Of a stretch of 64,000 nucleotides of DNA, positions 35,567 to 43,111 are shown in pieces. How positions within the stretch are numbered: the stretch's first letter is position 1; each line of letters begins with the position of its first letter. Origin of the DNA: Bog-756 sp963845485 (GTDB lineage Bacteria; Actinomycetota; Acidimicrobiia; Acidimicrobiales; RAAP-2); NCBI GenBank assembly GCA_963845485.1, contig CAWJSI010000007.1, positions 1 to 64,000 on the forward strand. Direction: 5' to 3'. Made by a program: the position numbers and the translations under genes. The notes under the pieces were generated by a model, which saw only the letters and a program-made list of their open reading frames with translations, ran no database searches and was not told where the DNA came from.

Positions 35567-35590
35567 AACCGTCATTAGTCGGAGATCCAT

Positions 35591-36529
35591 GTGAGCATCG
35601 ATCCGTACATCGTCCTCGGGAGTGCCTTCGTGGGCTTTCTGGTCGGACTCACCGGGGCCGGGGGCGGCGCCCTGATGACGCCCATGCTCATCTTGTTGTT
35701 CAACGTCAAACCGTCCACGGCCATCTCCAGCGACCTGGTAGCGGCGGTGTTCATGCGACCGTTCGGCGCCGCCGTGCACATGTCCAAGGGAACCGTCAAC
35801 TTCCGGCTGGTCGGATGGATGGTGTTGGGGTCGGTGCCCATGGCCTTCGTGGGCGCCTATCTGCTCCATCTGATGGGACATTCGACGACGTCGCAGGCCA
35901 ACATCGAAAAGGCCCTGGGGGCAGCGTTGCTGATCGGGGCGGCGGCCATGGTGATCCGCTACGTCCTCGACCGTCGGGTCGGCCAGGAACGGAAGGCGGT
36001 GGTCCACCACCTGGCTATCCGACCGGTGCCGACGGTGGCCATCGGGATGGTCGGCGGGCTCATTGTCGGGATCACCTCGGTCGGCTCAGGATCGCTGATG
36101 ATCGTGATGCTCTTGTTCCTCTATCCGATGCTGGGGGCGAACCAACTGGTAGGCACGGACCTCACCCAGGCGGTGCCGTTGACCATCGCCGCCGCACTCG
36201 GTGCCCTGGCCTTCGGGCACATCGAGTTCTCGGTGACCACGTCAATCATCATCGGGAGCATCCCGGCGGTGATCATCGGTTCGCTCATCTCGTCGAGGGC
36301 GCCGGACAAGTACATCCGTCCGGCTATCACGTTCGTGATCTTCGCCTCGGGGCTCAAGTATGTGGGCGTCGGCACCACGGCACTCGGCTGGGTGCTGTGC
36401 GCCGTCCTGTTCGGCGTCGCCCTCACCTGGTTGGCTTACGTGAGGCCCTGGGAGAGTGGAGCGCCGATGGCGGACGACGAGCCGCCAGGACGGAAGGGCC
36501 AGCCGGTGGGGTCCACCGCACCCCCCTGA
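35591..36529 (+). CDS. TauE/SafE family sulfite/anion exporter
   Basis: 312 residues, about eight to nine membrane helices. The family repeats are clear: GFLVGLTGAGGGALMTPML in the first half and GGLIVGITSVGSGSLMIVML in the second, with NQLVGTDLTQAVPLTIAAALG characteristic of the group. Members move sulfite, sulfoacetate, taurine or other organic anions. The GTG start has GGAGA at 5-nt spacing. The tail of about 25 residues is polar. Its closeness to cysD-cysNC (about 3 kb) fits a sulfur role, but nothing in the sequence fixes the substrate. Confidence 0.9.
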   Translation: MSIDPYIVLGSAFVGFLVGLTGAGGGALMTPMLILLFNVKPSTAISSDLVAAVFMRPFGAAVHMSKGTVNFRLVGWMVLGSVPMAFVGAYLLHLMGHSTTSQANIEKALGAALLIGAAAMVIRYVLDRRVGQERKAVVHHLAIRPVPTVAIGMVGGLIVGITSVGSGSLMIVMLLFLYPMLGANQLVGTDLTQAVPLTIAAALGALAFGHIEFSVTTSIIIGSIPAVIIGSLISSRAPDKYIRPAITFVIFASGLKYVGVGTTALGWVLCAVLFGVALTWLAYVRPWESGAPMADDEPPGRKGQPVGSTAPP

Positions 36530-36554
36530 CCCGGACCCCTGGCACACTGGCTGC

Positions 36555-37022
36555 GTGGAACGGTTGAGCATCCGCACCGCCGGACCCGAGGACGCCGAGG
36601 CCCTTATCGCCCTGTTGGTCCACGGTGCCTTGGTCGAGGGGAAGGAAGACCCAGCCCGGCCTCAGCGCTACGCCGAGGCCCTGAGCGAGATCGGGGCGAC
36701 GCCCGGCAACGAGGTGTTGGTAGCCGAAGTCGACGGGATGGTCGTCGGCATGTGCCAGGTGCTCATGTTCCGCCATTTTCAGGGCGGGGGAGGCCTGTGC
36801 TGTGAGCTCGAGTCGATGCATGTGGACCCCCGGGTCCGGTCCCGGGGCATCGGTGGTCAGCTGCTGGAAGCTGCCGTCGAGGTCGCCCGGCGGGCCGGGT
36901 GCTACCGGGTCCAGCTGACCTCGAACCGGTTGCGCACCGACGCCCACCGGTTCTACCAGCGCCACGGGTTCGAGCCGAGCCACGTCGGGTTCAAGCGCCA
37001 GATCGGATCCGAGGAACCGTGA
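36555..37022 (+). CDS. GNAT family N-acetyltransferase
   Basis: 155 residues. SIRTAGPEDAEALIALL opens the fold; the acetyl-CoA loop is LESMHVDPRVRSRGIGGQLLEAAVE (motif A, R-x-x-G-I-G), and VQLTSNRLRTDAHRFYQRHGFEPSHVGF gives motif B. Substrate is unknown. GTG at 36555 starts 26 nt after the TauE gene; CACACT lies 6 nt before it. The longer frame upstream overlaps TauE and is not used. Confidence 0.9.
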   Translation: MERLSIRTAGPEDAEALIALLVHGALVEGKEDPARPQRYAEALSEIGATPGNEVLVAEVDGMVVGMCQVLMFRHFQGGGGLCCELESMHVDPRVRSRGIGGQLLEAAVEVARRAGCYRVQLTSNRLRTDAHRFYQRHGFEPSHVGFKRQIGSEEP

Positions 37023-37053
37023 CCGCCGGCGCCAAGCGCTTCGACCAGGGCGG

Positions 37054-37689
37054 TCAGTCCGGCAAGGTGTAGGAGTTCTCGAACTCGTCCTGGAGAACGG
37101 TGGCGATGGTCTCGGTGGTGTCCACCACCAGCTCCTCGTCCAGTATGCGTTCGCGGTAGGTCCAGCCCTCCGGCATGGACAGTCGCTCGCCCAGGGTCGG
37201 GAGGGACTCCTCGCTCATGGTGTCGTCGACCCCGATGCAGAGGGCCTGCATCACATAGGCCAGACCGTTCGGGTCGACCAGCTCGTAGACCGGGGCACCT
37301 TTGTCGAAGAAGAACACGGCTCCGCGGTTCACGTGGGTCTCGGTGTAGGGGGCGACGCCCGGGGTGCCGCCGAGGTCGATGGTAGCGATCCTCCGCATGG
37401 TGAGGCCGTTGAAGTCGCGGAGGACCGGCTCGACCACCGCCACCTTGGTGCCCAGTCCGTCGATCATCCAGTGTCGGGGTCCGTTGAGCTTGACGGCCAC
37501 CGCCCCCATCTCGGCGGCGATGGTGTCGGCGTCGAGGGTCTCCCACAGCTCCTGGGGGCAGTCGTTGAGCATCTGGGTGCCGTAGACCTCGGCCTCCAGC
37601 CGCGAGTCCCGGGCGAAGACGGCGATGACCTCGCCGTAGCGCACACCGCGCATGTCCGAGATCAGTCGCGGGGTGGTGGATGTGGCCAC
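37054..37689 (-). CDS. Conserved hypothetical protein
   Basis: Protein of 211 residues that I cannot place in a family. It is soluble, with no signal or membrane helix. Notable blocks are MRGVRYGEVIAVFAR, YGTQMLNDCPQELWETLDAD, HWMIDGLGTKVAVVEPVLRDFNGLTMRRIATIDL and VNRGAVFFFDKGAPVYELVDPNGLAYVMQAL; the last resembles a cupin- or VOC-like strand pattern. GTG at 37689 is chosen because GAGAGGACG precedes it; the longer frame upstream is non-coding in character. It is convergent with the GNAT gene and divergent from the P450 gene. Confidence 0.65.
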   Translation of the reverse strand: MATSTTPRLISDMRGVRYGEVIAVFARDSRLEAEVYGTQMLNDCPQELWETLDADTIAAEMGAVAVKLNGPRHWMIDGLGTKVAVVEPVLRDFNGLTMRRIATIDLGGTPGVAPYTETHVNRGAVFFFDKGAPVYELVDPNGLAYVMQALCIGVDDTMSEESLPTLGERLSMPEGWTYRERILDEELVVDTTETIATVLQDEFENSYTLPD

Positions 37690-37752
37690 GGGGTGCGTCC
37701 TCTCTTCGGGGCGTGGGGACAGGCGGAGCCACGGTAGCGCAGCGTCCCGGCC

Positions 37753-37798
37753 GTCGCCTGGCCGCTTCCCGATGAGTCGCCTGGCCGCTTCTCGATGA
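37753..37798. repeat. 23-bp tandem duplication
   Basis: Two adjacent 23-bp copies beginning GTCGCCTGGCCGCTTC differ at one base, in the gap between the hypothetical protein and the P450 gene. Confidence 0.6.
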
Positions 37799-37923
37799 AT
37801 GGCATGCCACCCACCCGTCCGGCAGACTGATCCACGCCGACCGGGGGTGGGTACCCGGCGTGGTCGACAACGAACGGTAGCGAGGGCCAGACGGCGGGTG
37901 GGACAGAACAGGGAGGGTGCACC

Positions 37924-39165
37924 ATGACGACCGTTGAGGGTGACGAGGGGATGCGCCGTGCGGCCGAGGGTGAAGAGGCGCTCACCGCACCCCTGCTCGA
38001 CCCCGCCTTTTACGCCGGCGATCCCTTCCCCCTCTACGCCCGGCTCCGGGCCGAGGCACCGGTGGCCCACAGCGAGGCGGGCGGCTTCTGGGTGGCCAGT
38101 GGCCACGCCGAGGTGGTGGCCATCTCCCGGGACCCCGACACCTTCTGCTCGGGGCGGGGCATCCTGACCATGGAGATCGGCTCGGAGTACCCGACGCCGC
38201 CCACCATGATGCACACCGATCCCCCGGCCCACGACCGCTACCGGGCCCTCGTCCAGCCCGGGTTCCGGCCCACCTTCATGCGGGCTCTGGAAGACGGCAT
38301 CCGGGCCCGGACCGTCACCCTGGTCGACCGCATCGAGTCGGGCGTGGCCGTCGACATCGTCTCCGACCTCGCCGTGCCCCTACCCCTCCAGGTCATCAGC
38401 GACCTCCTCGGGGTGCCCGAGGACGAGTGGCCCCGGTTCTTCCGGTGGTCCGAGGCGGTCATCCCCGGAGCCACCGACTGGTCCGAGGAGGAACGGATGA
38501 CCCTGAGCGGGGAGATGGTCACCTACCTCCTGGCCGCGGCGGCCGACCGGCGGGCCAATCCCAGAGACGACATCATCTCCGAGTTGGGGGCGGCCGAGGT
38601 CGACGGCGACCGGCTTACCGACGACGAGTTGGGCATGTTCCTCGTGCAGCTGCTGGTGGCCGGGAACGAGACCACCCGGAACATGATGTCGGGCGGACTG
38701 GTGGGCCTGGCCTCGCAACCCGGGGAGTGGGAGGCCCTTCGGCTGCGTCATCTGACGGCCGCCCCCCGGGCCCTGCCCCTGGCCATCGAAGAGATGCTGC
38801 GGTGGACCACCCCGGTGGTGGCGTTCATGCGGACCACCACCCGGCCGGTCGAGCTGGGTGGGGCCTCGCTCGGTGCGGACGAACCGGTGCTCATGCTCTA
38901 CGCCTCGGCCAACCGGGACGAGAACGTGTTCGGGCCGACCGCGGCCACCTTCGACGGTGCCCGTGACCCCAATCCCCATGTGGCCTTCGGGTTCGGGGCC
39001 CACTTCTGCATCGGGGCGGTCCTGGCCCGACTGGAGGGTCGCATCCTGTTAGAGGAGCTCCTCAACCGGTTCGCCACCGTGGAGCTGGCCGGCCCGGTGG
39101 TCCGGACGCCCTCCCCGGTCATCGCCGGGGTCAAGTCCGCCACCCTCGTCTTTGGAGCCGCCTGA
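37924..39165 (+). CDS. Cytochrome P450
   Basis: 413 residues, standard for soluble bacterial P450s. The I-helix oxygen-activation motif is AGNETTRN (246-253), the K-helix ExxR is Glu290 to Arg293 in EMLR, and the heme loop is FGFGAHFCIG with Cys362. HTDPPAHDRYR near residue 97 is the usual C-helix block. The substrate is likely small and hydrophobic, but undetermined. No ferredoxin gene is adjacent. ATG has CAGGGAGGG upstream. It ends at a strong hairpin shared with the convergent repeat-protein gene. Confidence 0.95.
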   Translation: MTTVEGDEGMRRAAEGEEALTAPLLDPAFYAGDPFPLYARLRAEAPVAHSEAGGFWVASGHAEVVAISRDPDTFCSGRGILTMEIGSEYPTPPTMMHTDPPAHDRYRALVQPGFRPTFMRALEDGIRARTVTLVDRIESGVAVDIVSDLAVPLPLQVISDLLGVPEDEWPRFFRWSEAVIPGATDWSEEERMTLSGEMVTYLLAAAADRRANPRDDIISELGAAEVDGDRLTDDELGMFLVQLLVAGNETTRNMMSGGLVGLASQPGEWEALRLRHLTAAPRALPLAIEEMLRWTTPVVAFMRTTTRPVELGGASLGADEPVLMLYASANRDENVFGPTAATFDGARDPNPHVAFGFGAHFCIGAVLARLEGRILLEELLNRFATVELAGPVVRTPSPVIAGVKSATLVFGAA

Positions 39166-39192
39166 CCCCTGCGTCGTGGTGACCGGGCCGGC

Positions 39193-39224
39193 CCCGCACC
39201 CGACCCCGGAAGGTCGGATGCGGG
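39193..39224. terminator. Bidirectional terminator hairpin
   Basis: Arms CCCGCA-C-CCGACC and GGTCGG-A-TGCGGG pair over 12 bp with one mismatch and a 6-nt loop, between the convergent P450 and repeat-protein genes. Confidence 0.6.
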
Positions 39225-39269
39225 ACCTGACCAGGTCGACCCGTCAGGGGTGACGGATCACGCCGGCGG

Positions 39270-39923
39270 TCAGCCGGCGGTGAGGACGGGGATGTTGGCG
39301 TTGACCAACGTCCCCGTGCTTCCCGGTCCACCCGGGGACGACAGGACCGGAGCGTTGGCGTTGATCAACGAACCGGTGCTTGCCGCCGCCGAGTGGGACG
39401 ACAGGACCGGAGCGTTGGCGTTGACCAGCGAGCCGCCGCTTCCCGACGCCGAGTGGGACGACAGGATGGGAGCGTTGGCGTTCACCAGCGTCCCGTTCCC
39501 CGTCGAACCACCGTTGGACGACAGGACGGGGGCGTTGGCGTTGACCAGCGTCCCGCTGCCTCCTGAACTCGATCCCGAGGCCGGGGTCGAGAGCACCGGC
39601 GCGTTCACCGTGGCGATCGTCCCGGTCTGGGGGGAGCTGCCCACGGTGCCCACGGGGGCGTTGACGGCCACCAGCGTCGACCCGGTGGCTCCGGTGGAGC
39701 CACCGTGCTCCACGGGAACGGACTCCGGGGTGGTCGAAGCGGGCGGCCCGGCGGGTGAACCCGCCGCGCCGGTCGCCGACGACTGGGCCGGGATCGATCC
39801 GATGCAGCTGGTGGCGGCGGAGGCGGGCGTCATCGTTCCTGCCCCGGCCAAGGTGAGTCCGGCTACGGCCGCCAGGATGGCGACCACTACGGCGCCGATG
39901 GCGCGTGAGGTTGAGGTGTACAT
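39270..39923 (-). CDS. Secreted protein with about seven 20-residue VNANAPVL repeats
   Basis: 217 residues. A signal peptide (AIGAVVVAILAAVAGLTLAGAG, cut near ASAA) precedes a short Cys-containing linker and about seven units of the form (S/T)LVNANAPVLSS followed by 8-10 Gly/Ser residues. Alternating hydrophobic and Asn/Ala positions suggest stacked beta strands, as in surface fibres or beta-solenoids. It reminds me of chaplin-type actinobacterial surface proteins only in general character; the repeat differs. No anchor is seen. It is followed upstream by a membrane protein gene on the same strand, about 78 bp away, probably co-expressed. Confidence 0.75.
   Translation of the reverse strand: MYTSTSRAIGAVVVAILAAVAGLTLAGAGTMTPASAATSCIGSIPAQSSATGAAGSPAGPPASTTPESVPVEHGGSTGATGSTLVAVNAPVGTVGSSPQTGTIATVNAPVLSTPASGSSSGGSGTLVNANAPVLSSNGGSTGNGTLVNANAPILSSHSASGSGGSLVNANAPVLSSHSAAASTGSLINANAPVLSSPGGPGSTGTLVNANIPVLTAG
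39285..39690 (-). repeat. 60-bp coding repeats of the secreted repeat protein
   Basis: Near-identical 60-bp units, most similar around GGAGCGTTGGCGTTGACCAG, encode the 20-residue repeats. Boundaries are approximate. Copy number may vary and be hard to assemble. Confidence 0.65.
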
Positions 39924-40000
39924 GTGAGTTCTCCTTTTCGTAGGTGTCTTCTGTCCGGTCGGTCACACGGCGACCGGGCCGTTTGGCTCGACAGAAGGCC

Positions 40001-40837
40001 CTAACCGGGAGGTGCGTGCCTCACGTCCAAAAGGAGGCGCGTGAACGTCTCTCGGCGCGCGACCAGGAGGCCGGCACCGGCGAGTACCAACACGAGCAGA
40101 TGAGGAGGGAGTGATCCAAATGGTGTCCCGTGTCCGGTGGGTACCGAGCCGCCGCTGCCCGCGGGAGGAAGGGTCGGTGCCACCGGGGAGGTCGGCGACC
40201 GGGATGGAGGAATCGGAGCACCAGGCCCCGAGGGGCGAGGCCTGGTGCTCCCCTGGGCGACCGAGGGGGAGGTGGTGGTCGGAGTTCCCCGGTCGCTGAG
40301 GAAGGAGACCGGCGCCAGAGCTGTCGCCAGTCCGGTGGAAGACCCGCCGCCCGTCACCGGCATCGAGTGCGTGATCCCCGCGGGGGCGATGCTGGGTGCA
40401 GGCACGATGCCGGTGACGGACGTGGTGAGCGTGGAGAGCGTGGAAAGTGTCGGAACGGTGAGCCCACCGGTGGGCAGCCCGGGAGCGACCGCCCCGCCCA
40501 CCGGGCCCGCCGCCGACGTGACCACCGTGTTCACGTGGTTCACGGTGGTGGTGGCCAGGGGCTGGAGGGGGGAGGGGACGGCCGCAGGTACGGCTGGGGT
40601 CACATCGCCGATGAGCGTGGGGACGGTGGGCACCGGCGCGGCCACTGCCGATGCGGTGGCGGCGAGACCAGTGGGGAGTGAGGGCGGTGGGGTGGCGGCC
40701 CCGGCGGCGCCGGTGAACAGGCACGACAGGAACAGGGCGATCCCCACCCCCACCAGGCCGGCCAGGGCGGCCAGGGCAGGTGACAGCCGGCGGGTGCCGA
40801 CGCTGCCTTCCTCCCCTCCACTGCTGGGATCTGCCAT
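40001..40837 (-). CDS. Exported Pro/Thr/Val-rich protein with C-terminal membrane anchor
   Basis: About 278 residues. An N-terminal hydrophobic segment (ALAALAGLVGVGIALFLSCLFTGAAGAA) acts as signal, a long low-complexity Pro/Thr/Val/Ala stretch follows, and a C-terminal helix (LLVLVLAGAGLLVARRE) is followed by basic residues, the layout of a cell-surface protein held in the membrane. No catalytic motif. GAGG lies 6 nt before the ATG at 40837; the frame allows a start at 40855. First gene of a pair with the repeat protein, for which it may be an anchor or scaffold. Confidence 0.7.
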   Translation of the reverse strand: MADPSSGGEEGSVGTRRLSPALAALAGLVGVGIALFLSCLFTGAAGAATPPPSLPTGLAATASAVAAPVPTVPTLIGDVTPAVPAAVPSPLQPLATTTVNHVNTVVTSAAGPVGGAVAPGLPTGGLTVPTLSTLSTLTTSVTGIVPAPSIAPAGITHSMPVTGGGSSTGLATALAPVSFLSDRGTPTTTSPSVAQGSTRPRPSGPGAPIPPSRSPTSPVAPTLPPAGSGGSVPTGHGTPFGSLPPHLLVLVLAGAGLLVARRETFTRLLLDVRHAPPG

Positions 40838-41011
40838 GAGGCGCCTCACGAACACTCCATACCACTCTACGAGGTCATCTAATCACTATCTGCGTAAAAT
40901 GCAACCCTGGTTGTTGTGCCGACACCGCCGTGGGGCGTGCACCGGTAGTTGTTCGGAGGTTGCCGGCGGGGCTGACGCGGCGGCGGTCCCATGAGCTGGG
41001 AGAGTGGTCCG

Positions 41012-41470
41012 ATGTTCGTCACCAACCATGTGCTCTCCGGCGTCCTCATCGGTCGGGCGCTCGAACGCCGGCCGGTGGCCGCCTTTGTGGTCGGGGTGGG
41101 CTCCCATCTGGTGCTCGATTCCATCCCCCACTGGGGGTGTGACACCACCAACGAGGACGGCACCGAACACTTCCTGGCCGTGGCTCGGCGGGACGGTGTG
41201 CTGGGCCTGGCCGCCATGGCCGCGGCAGCACTGGCCGTCGACCGCCGGGCCCGACCGGCGGTCATCGCCGCCATGGCCGGAGCGGCATTCCTGGACCTGG
41301 ACAAGCCCATCCAGCACTTCTTCGGCTTCTACCCCTTCCCCCAGGCCGTTCGCCGCCTCCACTCCTGGGTCCAGAACGAAGCCGAATCGGGCCTGGCCGT
41401 CGAGCTGGCCTTCGGGGCGGCCTTCGCTGTGGCCGACGCTGTGGTGGCGGTCGGTACGCGTCGTCGCTGA
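41012..41470 (+). CDS. YdjM/DUF457-like membrane protein
   Basis: About 152 residues. FVTNHVLSGVLIGRALERR, VGVGSHLVLDSIPHWG and FLDLDKPIQHFFGFYPFPQ carry the conserved His and Asp residues of membrane-bound metal-dependent hydrolase-like proteins (YdjM, YbcI). Several short hydrophobic segments span the membrane. Enzymatic activity is not proven for most of the family. I use ATG 41012, which has GGGAGAG 7 nt upstream; ATG 40991 is an alternative in frame. Confidence 0.75.
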   Translation: MFVTNHVLSGVLIGRALERRPVAAFVVGVGSHLVLDSIPHWGCDTTNEDGTEHFLAVARRDGVLGLAAMAAAALAVDRRARPAVIAAMAGAAFLDLDKPIQHFFGFYPFPQAVRRLHSWVQNEAESGLAVELAFGAAFAVADAVVAVGTRRR

Positions 41471-41499
41471 GGCGTCGCACAGGTGCGACACTCGGGTGT

Positions 41500-41748
41500 G
41501 TGAGCAGCGTGGCCTCACGAGAGTTGCGCAACAACACCCGGGAGATCTTGGAACGGGTCGAAGCGGGCGAAGAGGTGGCGATCACCGTCGATGGACGACC
41601 GGTGGCCACGCTTCGGCCCATTGGCTCTCGTCCCCGATGGATGTCCCGTGCCGAGTTCGTGCAGCACGTCGTCGGTCATCAGGCCGACCCCGGTCTGACC
41701 GAGGAGCTGCGTCTGCTGGCCCCGGACAGTACCGACGACCTCCTGTGA
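41500..41748 (+). CDS. Phd/YefM family antitoxin
   Basis: 82 residues starting SSVASRELRNNTREILERVEAGEEVAITVDGRPVATLRP, the classic Phd/YefM DNA-binding and dimer domain. The C-terminal half would wrap the toxin. It would repress its own operon and neutralise the PIN toxin encoded next; the stop overlaps the toxin GTG (GTGA). The antitoxin reading frame is intact although the toxin gene is broken. Starts at GTG 41500. Confidence 0.85.
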   Translation: MSSVASRELRNNTREILERVEAGEEVAITVDGRPVATLRPIGSRPRWMSRAEFVQHVVGHQADPGLTEELRLLAPDSTDDLL

Positions 41749-42122
41749 GCGGTGTCGATCGGGCCGTCGTCGACACATCGGTATTCATCGCCCGGGAGTC
41801 AGGGCGCCCGTTAGCCGAGGACGAACTGCCCGATCAGCTGGCCGTGTCGGTGATCACGGCAGGCGAGCTGCGGGGCCGGCGTACTGGCCGCAACCGACAG
41901 CGCTACCCGCGTGCGACGCCTGGACACCTATCGCCAGGCTTTGGACTTCGACCCCATCCCCATCGACGAGTCGGTCGCCGAGTCGTGGGCCCATCTGCGC
42001 GTGCTGCTGCGTGACGCCGGTGCATCACGATGGCGCTCCGCGTGCCGCTCGTCACCCAAGATGCCGACTACCTGGAGCTCGGTCATCCGCCTCTGATCGG
42101 GCTCAGGCGGCCGCGGCGCTGA
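41745..42122 (+). pseudogene. VapC-like PIN domain toxin, broken
   Basis: The first frame gives VVDTSVFIARESGR (first catalytic Asp) and SVITAGEL (Glu). An extra G in the GGGG run near 41875 shifts the frame; the next frame reads AGVLAATDSATRVRRLDTYRQALDFDPIPI ... HLRVLLRDAG. It then jumps back to the original frame at about 42024 with MALRVPLVTQDADYLEL, the normal PIN ending. The segment in between that should carry the third acidic motif (ND-WIAA in relatives) is missing. So besides a possible sequencing indel, a short deletion removes a catalytic part; the toxin is probably inactive. The end overlaps the aldo/keto reductase gene by 20 bp. Confidence 0.7.
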
Positions 42123-42978
42123 GCGAGGCCAGCTGGTCGTCGCTCAGCTCCAGGGTGCCGGCCTGGCAGTTCTCTTCCACGTGTCCCTGGGACTTGGTCC
42201 CCGGGATGGGCAGCATCACCGGCGAGCGGTGCAGTAGCCAGGCCAGTGCCACCTGGCACTCCGTCGCCCCGGTCTCCTTCACGATGTGGTCCACCGGACC
42301 ACCCGGGTTGGCCAGGGCCCCGGCGGCGATGGGGAACCAGGGAATGAAGCCGATGCCCTCGCGCTCGCAGTACTCGAGGACGTCCTCGGACGAGCGGTCG
42401 GTCAGGTTGTAGAGGTTCTGCACACTGGCCACCGGCACCACGCGCAGTGCCGCCTTCACCTCTTTCACGCTGACCTGGCTGAGGCCCACCGAACGCACCT
42501 TCCCCTCGTCGACGAGGTCGGACAGCAGGCCGAACTGCTCGGCGGCGGGGACTTTGGCGTCGATCCGGTGGAGCTGGAAGAGGTCGATGGTCTCGACCCC
42601 GAGGCGCCGGAGGCTCATCTCGCACTGCTGGCGCAGGTACTCGGGTCGCCCGACCGGGAGCCACTGTCCAGGGCCCTGGCGGGTGAGACCGGCCTTGGTG
42701 GCGATGACCAGCCCTTCGGGGTAGGGGTGGAGGGCCTCGTGGATGATGCTCTCGGACACCTCGGGGCCGTAGGAGTCGGCCGTGTCGATGAGATCGACGC
42801 CGAGCTCGACGGCCCGGCGCACGGTGCGCACGCACTCGGCCCGGTCGGCCGGCTCGCCCCACACGCCCTCACCGGTGATCTGCATGGCCCCGTAGCCGAG
42901 GCGGTGCACCTCGCTTCCGGCCAGGTCGAAGGTGCCGGCGTGGTGAACGGGCAGGGTGGTCTCGTCGGTACTGGTCAT
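42103..42978 (-). CDS. Aldo/keto reductase
   Basis: 291 residues, a TIM-barrel NADPH reductase. The catalytic tetrad is visible: Asp and Tyr in IDTADSYGPEVSESI, Lys in VIATKAGLTR and His in LFQLHRID. GLSQVSVKEV and the C-terminal LAWLLHRSPVMLPIPGTKS (cofactor phosphate binding) are typical of the oxidoreductase YdbC/Tas-like group. Substrate unknown. It is downstream of the LuxR regulator gene on the same strand, with about 130 bp between. Confidence 0.9.
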   Translation of the reverse strand: MTSTDETTLPVHHAGTFDLAGSEVHRLGYGAMQITGEGVWGEPADRAECVRTVRRAVELGVDLIDTADSYGPEVSESIIHEALHPYPEGLVIATKAGLTRQGPGQWLPVGRPEYLRQQCEMSLRRLGVETIDLFQLHRIDAKVPAAEQFGLLSDLVDEGKVRSVGLSQVSVKEVKAALRVVPVASVQNLYNLTDRSSEDVLEYCEREGIGFIPWFPIAAGALANPGGPVDHIVKETGATECQVALAWLLHRSPVMLPIPGTKSQGHVEENCQAGTLELSDDQLASLSAAAA

Positions 42979-43111
42979 GGGGTTCCTCCTCGAAGGTGGT
43001 GCGCCGGGGGCAGGAGTGGTGGCGCCGGCTCTGTTCTACCCGGGCTGGGCCATCGAGGAACCACCGCTTCTACCCACGGGCCAGACGCAAGCGTCGGGGA
43101 CAGGGACGGCG

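Larger units (their letters stand above)
35182..35590. other. Divergent intergenic region with operator, repeats and leader
   Basis: About 410 bp between the SDR and the TauE/SafE gene. It holds a TetR operator (35221-35236), three 13-bp tandem units (35321-35358), a strong hairpin GTCAGC/GCTGAC with an inner GGG/CCC (35407-35433), and an inverted repeat ATTCC-N4-GGAAT (35553-35566) 25 bp before the TauE start. No gene seen. Confidence 0.55.

Noticed and set aside
39285..39690. Regular 60-bp repeats as a CRISPR array
   Set aside because: The repeats are translated in frame as part of a secreted protein, lack unique spacers, and no cas genes are present.
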